Of a stretch of DNA of 64,000 nt, positions 1 through 11,964 are shown in pieces. The position numbers were made by a program, and so were the translations under genes. The first letter of the stretch is position 1; the number at the start of each line of letters is the position of its first letter. The DNA is from Rhododendron vialii. Its lineage: Eukaryota > Streptophyta > Magnoliopsida > Ericales > Ericaceae. The DNA lies in the NCBI RefSeq assembly GCF_030253575.1, contig NC_080561.1:37805564-37869563 (forward strand), in the 5' to 3' direction. Below the pieces are notes generated by a model. It did no database searches. It had not been told where the DNA came from and saw only the letters and a program-made list of their open reading frames with translations.

Positions 1-227
1 ATGAAAATGCCTAAACTCTAGGGTACCCTACCATACTCTAGGATATCCTAAACTAGACTTGAGACCTTACAAAATTAATAGATGGACTTGTGAATTTATA
101 AAGTTAACATAATGGACGTAAAACTAATTTTCTAATTTTTTTTTTTAAAGTTATGATCCAAATAAGGCAGTGGTCATTTAAGAAATAATTTCCCAAGACG
201 TATGTACGAAAAAGTATAATTATCAAT

Positions 228-2860
228 ATCTGTCACTTCTAGTGGTTGTAGCACTCTCTTACTTGGTAAAATGACTGGTTCGAGTCTTATCGCTGCGAAT
301 TGTAATACCCCTTCCCCTATCCCCTCCTATCTATTGGCACCATTCTATAAAGAAATCCCTCATTTTGTTAAAATAAGGCTTTTCTATTTCCGGGTCATAT
401 TGTGATGATCCAAACCGTTTAACTTATTTAGAACATGTTTTTAAGGGTACTTGCGAAAAATCAGCTCAAAATATAACCGGAAAGTGCTTGATCCAAATAT
501 TTTTTTATATAGACCAATTCCGGTCAAGCTTTATGAAGAACTGTTTGGATCAAGCACTTTTCAGTTATATTTTGAGCCGATTTCTTTACAGATACCCTTA
601 AAAATATGTTTTAAACAAGTTGAATGACTTGAATCATTAAAATGACTCAGAAGTCTCCAAACTATAAGATCCGCATTAAATGTCATTTTTTTTATTGGCA
701 AACAAAACATTTTATAAAAAACCTGAAATGGATACATCGGGGAGAAAAACACAATAGCTACAAGTGCTAGGATGCAAAAAAGAAAACATCCAACCAACAG
801 TTGGATATATATAACACCTCAATACTTGATTCCAAAAAGGACAATTATCATTATTTGTCAATCCTAGCAGTTGTGGCCATTCCCTTATCTGGTAAAATGA
901 CTGGGTTTGAGTCTTATCGCTGCGAATTGCAGTATCCCTTCTCCTATCCCCTCTTATCGATTGACACCATTCTACTAAGGGATTTCTCATTTTGTTAAAA
1001 TACAGACTTTTCATTTTCGGGTTATATTATGATAATTCAAACCGTTCAACTTGTTTAAAACATGTTTTTAAGAGTATCTGCGAGAAATCAATTCAAAATA
1101 TAACCGGAATGTGCTTGATCCAAATATTTTTTATATAGAACAATTCCTGTCCAGTTTTATGAAAAACTGTTTGGATCAAATACTTTCCGATTATATTTTG
1201 AGCCGATTTCTTCACGGATACCCTTAAAAATATGTTTTAAACAAGTTGAACGGTTTGAATCATTAAAATATGACCCAAAAGGCTCCAAACTATAAAATCC
1301 GCATTTAAGGTCATTTTTTTTGATCGGCAAACGAAACTTTAAAAAAAACCCAAAACAGGTACATCGAGGGAAAAAGGACGATAGTGATTAGTGCTAGGAT
1401 GTAAAAAAGAAAACATCCAACCAACGGTTGGATATAACACCTCAATACTTGATTCCAAAAAGTACAATTATCATTATCTGTCAATTCTAGTGGTTGTCGC
1501 ACTCCCTTGCCTGGTAAAAGAGAAATGCTACGTGCAAAGAAAATGGGCAAAGAATTGATCCTTAAAGTGTACTTGAACGGTTCAGATGCACTGCACAGTA
1601 AATCTGAGCCGTTCAAGTACACTTTAAGGGTCAATTCTTTGTCTATTTTCTTTGTCCATAACACTCCTCTTGGTAAAATGATTGGGTTTGAGTCTTATCG
1701 CTGCGAATTGCAGTACCCCTTCTCCTATCCTTTCTTATCGATTGACACCATTCTACTAAGGGATCCCTCATTTGTTAAAATGTGGACTTTCTATTTCCGG
1801 GTTATATTATGATGATCAAAACCGTTCAACTTGTTTAGAACATGTTTTTAAGAGTACCTATGAGAAATCAATTTAAAATATAACCGGAAAGTGTTTGATT
1901 CAAATATTTTTTATATAGAACAGTTTCTGTCAAGCTTTATGAAAAATTGTTTGGATTAAACACTTTTTGGTCATATTTTGAGCCGATTTCTTCCTGAATA
2001 CTCTTAAAAATATGTTTTAAACAAGTTGAATGGTTTGGATCATTAAAATATGACCCAGAAAGCTCCAAATTATAAGATCCTTATTTAAGGTCATTTTTTT
2101 TGTTCAGCAAACGAAACTTTTTATAAAAAATCCAAAATGGGTATATCGAGGGGAAAAACACGATAGTGACAAGTGCTAGGATGTAAAAAAGAAAACATTC
2201 AACCAATAGTTGGATATAACACCTCAATACTAGATTACAAATCCACTTATCTGTCACTCCTAGTGGTTGTGGCAATCCCTTACCTAATAAAATGACCGGG
2301 TTCGAGTCTTATCGCCGCAAATTGCAGTACCCCTTCCCCTATTCCCTTCTATCGATTGACACCATTCTTCTAAGGGATCCATCATTTTGTTAAAATGCGG
2401 ACTTTCCATTTTCGCGTCCAAACTGTTCAACTTATTTAGAACATGTTTTTAAGGGTACCTGCGAGAAACTAGCTCAAAATATAACCGGAAAGTGCTTGAT
2501 CCAAATATTTTATTATATAGAACAGTTCCTATCAAGCTTTATGAAAAACTATTTGGATCAAGCACTTTCCGGTTATATTTTGAGCCAATTTCTTCATGGA
2601 TACTCTTAAAAATATGTTTTAAACAAGTTGAACGGTTTGGATTATTAAAATATGACCCAGAAGGCCCCAAACTATAAGATGCGCATTTAAGGTCATTTTT
2701 TTTTATCGGCAAACAAAACTTTATATAAAAAACCCGAAATGGGTACATTGAGGAGAAAAGCACGATAGCGACAAGTGCCAGGATGCAAAAAAGAAAACAT
2801 TCAACCACCAGTTGGATATAACATCTCAATACTAGATTACAAACCCACTTAACATTCCAC
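228..2860. repeat. Tandem array of four composite units (SINE-like head + fold-back)
   Basis: Four direct copies start near 228, 855, 1476 and 2249, spaced about 620 bp apart; the third is longer because of a nested insertion. Each unit has three parts. First is a head of about 130 bp with tRNA-promoter-like motifs (a GGTTCGAGTC-type B box). Second is a fold-back of about 230 bp whose arms contain AACCGGAAAGTGCTTGATCC and its complement, centred near 520, 1150, 1930 and 2530. Third is a spacer ending in GGATATAACACCTCAATAC. The copies have diverged by substitutions and small indels, so the array is not fresh. Open frames here run through the hairpins and are not genes. Confidence 0.8.
1520..1670. 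mobile_element. Small hAT-like MITE nested in array unit 3
   Basis: This 151-bp fold-back lies between two copies of TGGTAAAA (1512-1519 and 1671-1678), an 8-bp target duplication. The arms pair around AGTGTACTTGAACGGTTCAGA. Units 1, 2 and 4 lack it, so they show the empty site. The 8-bp duplication points to hAT mobilisation; no transposase is encoded. Confidence 0.75.
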
Positions 2861-4191
2861 CCTTCGTTACAGTTGTTTTGTATGATAACTATCCATTATT
2901 TTTCTAGCCAACAAAAGAAAATACTTTATATACTCTCTCTATCTCAAATATCTTATCCATTTTTTACTATTCTGGACATCTCAAAAAATTGTTTATATTT
3001 TGAAATGTATAATATATTCTATATGCGATTTATAGGGATCTTTAAACAAAGTTCTCAAAATCATTTAAAAAAAATGATGCATTGAAAAATACAAGTAATT
3101 TACAAATGACCCATATGCTGAAAAATGAATTAGAAAATTTGGAATGGATCGAGGGAGTACTACATAGCATATATATTATGTTGATGTTGGAAAAAATTAT
3201 AAAGTAATTGGCAAATCCAGAGAAGGATTCCATTACGTACAAACTGAAAGATACAGATTACATGTACGAATCATATATAAACTCTACATGAAATGACGAT
3301 ACAAAATGATACAGAAATGCAAATCGAAATCTGTGTTACGTTGTGTACCGAGGTTTATCTCCTAGGATTTATCAGCCTAGGACCACTACTCATGGAACAC
3401 CACCGTTTGTAACCTTGGCGAACTAATTGATCAGGATCTTCTGAAATACCTTTCTCTCACATGAAGAATGAACTCAAAAAAAGTAGTATGGAAGTCGGAA
3501 TTAGTGTGTTAATCCCAAAAAACGAGAATACGTATTTATACATATCAAGGTGACTCTTGAGTTGTATGGAGCTAGGAATCATCAATACATGGAAATCTCA
3601 AAACATCATGGGTCTTCAATAGCCGCAAAGCAATTAATGTAATGTCCAGATTCGTTTAATCATAAGAAGTTTCGATTGCCTCACAAGATCCTCCGAATTT
3701 TCTTCAAATTCATTTACCATGATCTAGAAAGTTTCCAAACAGTTGATTCATATTTTGTTTCTTTTAATTCGCCGTCGTGTCAAATCAAACCAACGAAACG
3801 TATCATCATGTAATGATGCTAGAAAAAAATTCTCCAACGTGTCAACTGGACGTAGGGTGAATTATTTGGTGTACATATCCCAATAATTGGGGAGTTGTCA
3901 TCTATCTCTCTAAAATAGTACTAATAACGACAGATTCTTATGTAGCCCTATGCAGTGCATTATTTGTCACGTAATTCCAAAGTATATGCGTATGATCATT
4001 TGGTCTTGGGGCGAATATATTAAATTTACTCAAACTCGATATCCCACTTAATTAGAAAGGAGTACTCAACTGATCATCCTATTATACTACTCTCTCGTTT
4101 TCAATGAGTTCAAGGGGTGTGGGTAAAATGAGTTCAATGAGTCAAATTATACTACTACTCAATTATTTAATTCATGAATTAGTACCACAAA
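2861..4191. other. AT-rich intergenic stretch
   Basis: I see no convincing gene, RNA gene or bounded element here. The sequence is AT-rich, with short poly-A/T runs and stop codons in all frames. Confidence 0.5.
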
Positions 4192-4321
4192 TTACTATCA
4201 CCGCATCACATTCACTACTATGTGTGTGATAAGTCAGACGTGAGTGCCGGCCAGCTTACGTGTACTCCGAGTATTTGTTCTGAAGGACAAGTTAGTAGTG
4301 AATGTGATGCGGTGATAGTAA
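4192..4321. repeat. Perfect 29-bp inverted repeat with 72-bp loop
   Basis: Positions 4192-4220 are the exact reverse complement of 4293-4321 (core ATCACCGCATCACATTCACT). The 72-bp loop is not self-complementary. It may be a decayed or rearranged MITE, or a transcribed hairpin. No target duplication was found. Confidence 0.7.
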
Positions 4322-4400
4322 CGATCACTATTATGATTATGGATATGTAATCTGTTAATGGGCAAGTTAGATTTTATTCTATATAAATGAGTCGTCCTTT

Positions 4401-5512
4401 CACTACAAGAAAAATTCAATTGAGTGACGAATGAAAATCGTCACAAATTGCATATTTTTCGTCACAAATAATATAGGTGACGAAAAAAAATTTGTCGACT
4501 AAAGGTTGTCGAGGATTCCTACCTAGTGACGAAATCTATTTTTTGTCACCTATAGTGTCTTTTGATGACGAAATATTTTGTCACCAAAAAGTGAATAATT
4601 GGTGACGAAATTTTTTTCCTCACTTATTGTGCTTTTTGATGACAAATTTTTATGTCATCAATTATTCCTTTTGAAGATGAAAAAATTCATCACTGATGGG
4701 TCACATCGGTGACGAAATTTTTCGTTGCAAAAGATGTTTTCATATGAGGAAAAAAATACTTATTTCTTGCTCCTCCTGGGTTTCGAACCCGAGTCCTTTG
4801 AGTTTTACGCGCAAGTTTCAACCAACTACACCATACACACTTTTCAATAAATAGTTGAAATATCTAATATATAACACATATGTTTAACATGAAAATATAT
4901 TTCGAATGTAATTTTGAACCTTTAAACATTAAAATTAGTAATATTGATAAACATGAAAGTTGTAGGCAATTGAGTTATTGTTCAAACCCAATTTGAATTA
5001 TCTCAATCGGACTTTTAAGTAAAGAGTTATGTCCGAAATACATTTAGTGACAAAGCGCAATTCATAAATTTCGTCATGAAAGGTACCCATTTGACGATGA
5101 AATATATTTTTCGTCACTGAAAGCGTTAAAATGGTGACGAAATTATTTTTTGTCACCAAAGTTAAGCATTTGGTGACGAAATAAATATTTCCTCTTACTA
5201 AATTGCTCTCATTTGGCAACGAAATATATTTTTTGTCACTAAATGATTATCTTTGGCGACGAAAAATAATTTCGTCACCTTTTTTAAGCTTTCGGTGACG
5301 AAAAATGTATTTCATCGCCGAATGGGTACCTTTGGTGATGAAAATATTTTTTTTGTCGCTAAACAGGTATAATTGGTGATGAAATTATTTCGTCACGGAA
5401 GTTGTCAAAACAATGACAAATTTATTTTTTCGTTGCCAAATATACTTATTTAGTGACGACATTAAATTTCGTCGCCACTTTTTCGTCACCGATTTTCATT
5501 TTTCTTGTAGTG
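4401..5512. mobile_element. Non-autonomous CACTA (En/Spm-type) transposon, complete
   Basis: The element begins CACTACAAGAAAAATTC and ends in the matching inverted sequence TTTTTCTTGTAGTG. It is flanked on both sides by TTT (4398-4400 and 5513-5515), the 3-bp target duplication expected for CACTA elements. The interior is packed with short direct and inverted GTGACGAAA/TTTCGTCAC motifs, which fits sub-terminal transposase-binding repeats. There is no transposase frame over its 1112 bp, so it must have been moved in trans. Confidence 0.92.
4770..4840 (-). other. tRNA-derived module inside the CACTA element
   Basis: Read on the minus strand this stretch has a good Pol III A box (TGGTGTAGTTGG) and B box (GGTTCGAAACC) at tRNA spacing. 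The acceptor ends do not pair (GTGTGTA against AGGAGGA) and the D and anticodon stems are poor. It is therefore a tRNA pseudogene or SINE head carried by the transposon, not a working tRNA. Confidence 0.55.
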
Positions 5513-5639
5513 TTTGTAACGATCAAGGCGGGTAGTAAGCCCAGCGGTCCGCACAGTTGTCCATGTACAAGTATAAGATTCAGGAGCTACCGCGGTCCCT
5601 CCTTCCTCACCTCTAGGTCGGGCAAAGGTGATCTAGTTC

Positions 5640-6010
5640 TATAATAAGAAAGTCGAAAAATTCATAAGAGAAGCAAGATCCACAAAAGGTTGGGAAGTCG
5701 TACGCCCGGCTCATCAGGTTCTATCACGTAAGGACCCAATCATAGTCAAAATATGAGTTTCATCCTGGCTCAGAAGGAACGCTAGCTATATGCTTGACAC
5801 ATGTAAGTCGAACGTTGTTTTTCGGGGAGCTGGGCAGAAGGAAAAGAGGCTCCTAACTGCAAGTAGCTTTCCTACCAGACCGGAGACGGATACGGAAACC
5901 CACCGCGAATGGATGGAGCATATAAGGAGGGACCCTACTCTCCTATAGCCACTCATTAAGGATCACTTAGTGAAAGCTACGAGGGATGGTCCATAATGTT
6001 GGGTAGAAGT
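5640..6010 (+). pseudogene. rrn18: Nuclear insertion of mitochondrial DNA with 5' end of 18S (SSU) rRNA
   Basis: From about 5753 the sequence follows the start of plant mitochondrial small-subunit rRNA: a variant of the AGAGTTTGATCCTGGCTCAG site, then GAAGGAACGCTAGCTATATG and CAAGTCGAACGTTG-like sequence, then GGAGCTGGGCAGAAGGAAAA and a block ending in GGATGGAGCATATAAGGAGG. Only the first few hundred bases of the gene are present, with substitutions at normally invariant sites (for example ATCC preceded by TTC instead of TTG). It cannot give a functional rRNA. The upstream 5516-5752 and downstream 6010-6200 may belong to the same insertion, but I cannot delimit them. Confidence 0.75.
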
Positions 6011-6334
6011 AACAATTATCTAGTAAATTAAATTGTGAAAAGGTTAATATATTTTCTACACATTCGGATGAAGTACGGGATTCGTCCATATATACCATCG
6101 ACAAAGTTGGAAGACCGCGACTGATCCCTTTTGGTCCTTGGGATTCTATATATGCTTGACAAAAAAGAATCAGGGAACATCGTTCAAATTATTGGTCCGA
6201 TCCTAGCTAGCTAGACGGTGCCTAGCTTTCAGCAATTATCTAGTTAAAATAACTCATTATAGAGCAATTTTATGGAGCCGGCCGGCTAATTTAGCTAACA
6301 CCCCTTCCAACCTGATAAAAATCTGTTTGTATTA

Positions 6335-6545
6335 TTGTATCCCATTATTACTCATTTTGATCAACTGGGTGTCCAGGTCAGCTTATGTGTAATTCAACCA
6401 ATTGTAGGGGCTTAATCCCACCCCCACTTAGGTGGATCCCAATTAAAAGAATTGATAACACCTGAGAGGTCTCGAATCTGAGAAGTTAATTAGGAAGGGC
6501 CAAACCTCCATAAGTTTCAGGCCTTGACCACCGAGCCGAATTAGA
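6335..6545 (-). mobile_element. tRNA-derived SINE (Au-like)
   Basis: On the minus strand a tRNA-like head (GGCTCGGTGGTCAAGGCCTG, then AGATTCGAGACC) leads into a body ending AAGCTGACCTGGACACCCAG, close to the conserved 3' part of plant Au SINEs. It is degenerate and I did not find a clear target duplication. Confidence 0.6.
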
Positions 6546-6789
6546 TTAGGGCTAGCCTATTTAGCTAGCCACTTTTGTGCAATTTTATATATATGAGATT
6601 ATTTCTTGAGTTGTTATCTATACAGCTTGATTTAGTTATTGCAAACAGATGTCACATGTTAGATTTAGTACTTTACTGTTCATGTAATTATATCATGATA
6701 TATGTGAATGTGAATCTCCTACTGCTTAATACTAAATAATTAAAAATTAACACTGCATAACGAAAACAAGAAAGTTCAACTTCTTTGGG

Positions 6790-6940
6790 GCCTATCTATG
6801 CGGAGCATTTGCTCTGCAGGCTTTAAGTGAGGCTCCCTCTAGTGGACGGTGAGTTTATGGTCCCCTAGGTTTAGTCGAGGCGCGCGTAAGTTGGTCAAGA
6901 TACCTGACTATTAAAAAAACAAAAACAACAAAACAAAGTT
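6790..6940 (+). mobile_element. 5'-truncated SINE (Au-like) tail
   Basis: This stretch contains the SINE body motifs CTAGTGGACGGTGAGTTTAT and TTTAGTCGAGGCGCGCGTAA, then GATACCTGACTATTAAAAAA with an A-rich tail. The tRNA-like head is missing. The same body recurs at 45.6 kb. Confidence 0.65.
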
Positions 6941-7460
6941 GTGTTTTTTTAACAAGAGTGAGTGTGAAAAAGTAGTAATGAAAAATCTACACAAACAGCT
7001 GGCGTGACTCAGATTATTGGTATTGCTCTTTTCAATGCCTTTTGATATCCGTTGATGTTGCCTTCCTAGTCAATTACCAACCTCACCGACGTACTTCTAG
7101 TACTACGTACAAAAAAAGACAATGTCCAGTAAACAAATCAGAGTGCAATTTCGTTCACCCGGTAAAAATAATGGGTGAATTTTAATTATTTACTTTACGT
7201 AGGATTCACACACCGAGTTACACTTCGATAGTCAGAGTGGCTTATTCCATTCAGTCTGATTTTTTTAGCCGATCTCTCAAAAATTAGCTCAATCTCGTAT
7301 CACTAAGTGTTTGATCGAGTAACATTTTTTTGGCTCAATCTCAAATCAATTCTTACTTTTTAAGTAAGAATTGAATGTTTAGATTAATCACTTACCGATA
7401 TTCAATTGAGTTGATTTTTTTTTTCCATAATAAATAGCTGCAACAGCAAGCTCTAGAAAA

Positions 7461-7691
7461 ATGAACAAATTAATTAATCTGCACGGCAAGACGGGACTTC
7501 AGCGCAAGTCCTACGCAAAAGTAGGTAATATTCACTTCCTTTTCCGGGTGGACGGCTCTCCACAAACTATAGAAAAATGCCTCGTCCGCGATATTATTGA
7601 CCGGGAAAGAAGATTGCAATTGCAAGAGTTAAAAACCAATGATATTCCTGTCGAACAAAACCAGCCCAAGAAACAATTCAAAAACATTTAA
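7461..7691 (+). CDS. Unrecognised 76-codon open frame
   Basis: The frame runs from ATG to TAA and encodes a basic, hydrophilic peptide of 76 residues with no signal peptide or membrane segment. I recognise no domain. An ATG at 7461 follows an AT-rich stretch without an obvious promoter, and nearby DNA is repeat-rich. It reads more like coding sequence than most frames here (mixed composition, few low-complexity runs) but could be a chance frame or a remnant. Confidence 0.2.
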   Translation: MNKLINLHGKTGLQRKSYAKVGNIHFLFRVDGSPQTIEKCLVRDIIDRERRLQLQELKTNDIPVEQNQPKKQFKNI

Positions 7692-10600
7692 TGTTGTTTT
7701 CAAAAAAGTAGGTTTTAATTTCTTTCTTATAATAAGATTTTGAAAGGGAGATAAGTACTAATTAATCAAAAAACAAGAGGCCGGTCTCTCCTCCTCCCTT
7801 TTCAGACCCGTGCATGATCTTGGGCATCCTATTATTGCCCTCCAATCACTAAAAGAATCCAAGATTTCTGTCGTGGACTGCACAAAACCTTGTCATTTTC
7901 ACTGGCTGTATTAAGAGATGTATATCAAGGGAGTCTGTATTTATATCACCGAGGTGATAGACGAGTTGGCAAAGGTGCGAGGTGAAATTCTCTTTGTCTC
8001 CGCGTGGTTAGCCCTCGTGAATCATATGTTGTATGTGAGGATCAGGGACGGATAAGGAAATTTGCATTGACGGCCGCCGCCGGTGGGGACACACAAATTA
8101 TAAGTAAATTTAACCCCTAAGTTTATAAATCCTTAATTAATAGGAGTACAATTTTTTATTGTAGAATAACAAATTGGTGACTATTAAAGTAATTTCATAT
8201 TATAATTAACAGAAAGTGCATGGTGTGTCGGCACAGAAAGATGGTGTGGAATTTAACACATTGAGAAATAGATCAGACAAATATCCTCTTAAAAAAATCC
8301 ACGGTAATTTATTGCAACACTACGTAAATTTATTGCGTATAATTGAAATATATATTGAACCATGATTTGATTTTTTAGAGGCCTAAATACGAATAAAAAC
8401 TTGTCAGTTGGCAAAGCTGTTACTAGTATTATGGATTCTAATTCATTTGAAACCAGATATTTTAATGCATCACTTTTCAGTAAAACAGCGTCACACCGTT
8501 TTTCATTCGTTACCAATTAATTTTGTTTAGACTTTTCAAGTGTTATATAATATATATCGTTAATGCGGACAATTTATTTAAGTTGAGACTATGATACATT
8601 CCGATGCGCCTTTTAGCACCAACATTCACTAGTGCCGCAATAATATACGCTATCTTTTATGCCCGTAGTACGTACCTTATGAATAGTTTCCCTTCATTTA
8701 TGTTAGAAAAGTTGTTAGTCTAGTTTTGCATGTCATATTTAGTATAAAAAAATCAAGTGATCCAAAGTAATGGTTTCCTTCACGGCAAGGGATGAAGATG
8801 AATAAAAAAAGGTTAAAATAAACAAATATTTGCCAAAGATGAATGGAATACAAAACCCAAAAGTAGCATAAAAGACCATTTATAGTACCACAATGATCAG
8901 TATTTTCTCTATTCTCTACTCAACGCAACGAATTGGCCATAGTACTCGACTAGTCCAAGCCTGGGACATAAGTCCACCAGGCCGCCACCTAGAACCCCTA
9001 ATTTATGGCCCGACCCCGTTTGGTATACGCAACTAATGACACTTATGTATACCTATAATTTTTTTTCAGCCTAGGACCCAACACTAATATTATTCCTTCT
9101 TCCATACACTACATTGATGTTAGAGAGGGAAAATGTGGAAACTAAAAACCTAGACAAGATGTTTGATATCACTCAAATCTCTTTTAGTAGTGGACAAGGG
9201 GTTAGGTGTTTGATCTGCACCTAAATTTGGGTGTACTCCTAGCCCGGTGATTACTTTTTAAAGATTCCTACATTTAAAAATTCTCAGATGATCATGCGAG
9301 TGAAAGTACACGGGAATAAAAGGACTTGGCTTGTGGGAGGAAAGCCAAGGAGGTGGAATGAATCGCATTCGATCTGAGCCATCCGTGCTGAGATGAACGG
9401 CACTCGGATCGGCCGCTCTGCACCCGATCGACAGGAAGCTGCCAAGCAGCATCCCTGGATCCCAAAGAGGTGTAGTCTTTGACAATTTGCAAATCTTGTA
9501 CCTTATATGTTGAGACTTGGGGTTTGTGGTTGTCTTTTTGGGCTTTGTATATATAAATTTGTGTATTCACTAATGAAGTGGAGTGAGGGAATATGCAAAT
9601 TAATGGTTCAAACTTGGCAATAATTACTCACTTTGAGAGAGATTTGTTGACTTAAAGATATTCCCACTTTCCATTGTTGCAGCAGTGGAAGCACAGTTCA
9701 GGGGCCAGCGCCGCAACCGACAAAGTGTTCCAATAATGATCTTGCTAATCAAGACCCTCTGCACCCCACACAAGAAAAAAGAGAAGATGAGGAAAGAAAA
9801 AAAAACATCATAAGAGACTCTCCCTTACTAGAAAGAAAGTTTTGTCTTCCAATCAAGGGCAGAGCTGGATCAATGGGCTCGAATCATGGCTTACGATATC
9901 TTCAGGAACAAACCACCGCTAATTATTTGATCATTTGGAAAGTACTACAATACACACCGCTATTTGAATGCATCGGGTATGTACGTACTCCCTTGAATCA
10001 AATTGACTTCATAGCATTTTGAATAGAAATTCCTCACATTCGCCTAATAATTCAGAATATTTGCATAGAAGATTATATCATGCATGACACTTTATGCACA
10101 ATGTTATGAATGCAAACTGATTCAAGGGATGCATGCCGTAAGCATCCCAACATGGATGCGTATCGTCGCATGCATTTCTCTTTGATCTTTCATTTGATTG
10201 AGACGACTCACGATCGTTGGTGCAAAATAATGTTTATCTTTACTTGATTATCTGTAGCTATATGTGGAAAATTTGAAAGTTGATAGGGTTCAATTGTCTC
10301 TTCCTCTCCCTCTGACTATGCCCTCAGTTGAAAGCATGTACTTTTTTTCCTTTAATCAATACTGAAAGGATGTACTTTATGACTCTAATCCGCACTACAA
10401 CACTTAAATGGGAGACATTAGTTGTCGTGGAGGCCAGAGCAACTACATGGCAAAAGTGGGTAGCTTGATTGATTGACTTGCGAAATCTCTAGAGTATCTA
10501 TCATCAATATTATAAAACATATAGCGAAAAATGTCTAAGGATACAAACGTTCGTAATTTTGAAGCCGTTTGATCATCAAAGATTGTGGCCTTTCATCTTG

Positions 10601-11249
10601 ACACAGACAGTTCTGATCGAATTTCTGAACGCCTTTGTTCAAATATCCTCAATCCGTCTCTGTTGTCGTCGTGCATGCCATGTCAACACCTCAAATCTTC
10701 TATATAGTAATGGATTAGTTTGTAGCTCCAAAGAAGGCACAAATGAGAACCTTCAAATTTGCAAGAATTAACAACACCCCACAAATTGTTGTTGTTGAAT
10801 TGTTTATGGTCTTGGATGACACATTTTATCCTCTGCTTTCCAAGTTGGATGCCATTTATAATTCTCCTTTTTTCATGGGCAACCACGAAGGCAACATTTA
10901 GCTTGCTTATTATAATATCAAAAATACCCATTTTAGTGCCCTCCTCCTCCTTTTCTTCTTCTTCTTCTTCAAAAACCCAATAGTTTGTTGCAGCTAATTA
11001 ATGGAGTCCTATCCTAAGCCCTAACCAACATTTGGTCACTGCTACAAAAATAGATAAGATCACGGTTTTTCGGTGTGATCATAGACTTTTAATCTCGGTT
11101 TCAAAATCGTGATCCACTCAGCCGTAATCAAAAGTCCGCATCTTACCACCACAATTCATCTTTACTTGAGAGATTTTTCCTTAATTTGCATCACAAAATA
11201 CAGACCAATAGCCTTGTTAATGTCCTTTTGAAAAAAAATAAATAAATAT
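7692..11249. other. Intergenic stretch without identifiable genes
   Basis: The sequence is mostly AT-rich and has stop codons in all frames. A GC-richer island at 9340-9470 shares short motifs (GGATCGGCCGCTC-like) with 13.55 kb and 62.05 kb and is probably repeat-derived. Short frames at 9258-9570 and 10559-10983 look like chance frames. Confidence 0.45.
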
Positions 11250-11703
11250 AAAATTGCAACCACATTCCATTTTGAAGTCGACAATCCTCCGTGCCCCTTT
11301 TTCGCTTCATTGCACATCCAAAATCGAAATTGGTTTCCACAACACAAGATACCATTAGCTCCAATGGTTTTAGATCTATGGGCCTGGGTTCCATACAAGG
11401 AAAATTAGTCAGCGGTCGGTCCTACATCAATGATTCTCGAGCCATACGTAGCAATATAGAGTGCATTGCAAAGCGAACTAATTGGGCCCCAGCTGATGGA
11501 CGATGTGATTGGTCTGCAAGATTAATCGAGGCGTGTATTCTATCCCGAATACCTAAGTTATAAAAAAACAAAGCACGCGCTAATAAAACCGTACAAATGT
11601 ATTGCTGTAAAAGACCGAGATTATTGCTTCCCGGACCACTCGATAAGTTTTCCATTTGACTAGCTGGTGGACCAGAAATCTGTTGTGGAAGCATTAGAGC
11701 CAG
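11250..11703 (-). pseudogene. Coding-like remnant of an unidentified plant gene
   Basis: One minus-strand frame stays open for about 150 codons apart from a single TAG at 11422-11424. Upstream of the stop it reads like real protein (for example QQISGPPASQMENLSSG and LLQQYICTVLLARALFF). Downstream it continues in the same frame (PRPIDLKPLELMVSCVVETN, then AMKRKRGTEDC). Composition is balanced, unlike the surrounding repeats. No start context or clear splice acceptor precedes it; an in-frame TAA lies just upstream. It is best read as a captured exon or pseudogene fragment. I cannot name the family. Confidence 0.4.
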
Positions 11704-11775
11704 TTAGTGGACTTGGTGACAGGAGGGTAGAGCTAAATACAGAGCATTCAACTCCTTTCAAATTGTAAGGTTGAC

Positions 11776-11814
<39 letters not shown>
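11776..11814. repeat. (GA)n microsatellite
   Basis: About 19 uninterrupted GA dinucleotides lie just beyond the upstream end of the coding remnant. Confidence 0.95.
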
Positions 11815-11818
<4 letters not shown>

Positions 11819-11964
11819 TTGCAAGGCTAACGACATCCACAAGGAACAAGAGGGGTGAGGGCATACCTTTGGTTTTTTGGTTGCGCCATAATGCAAATCT
11901 GATTAGGCAGGACAGCAACTAAAGTCCAAACACCATAAATGGACATGCCACAAACAATCAGTCG

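Noticed and set aside
561-2829. Series of open frames in the first 3 kb
   Set aside because: All run through the tandem hairpin units and recur with the repeat period; no protein family.
4770-4840. Functional tRNA gene on the minus strand
   Set aside because: A and B boxes are good but acceptor, D and anticodon stems do not pair.
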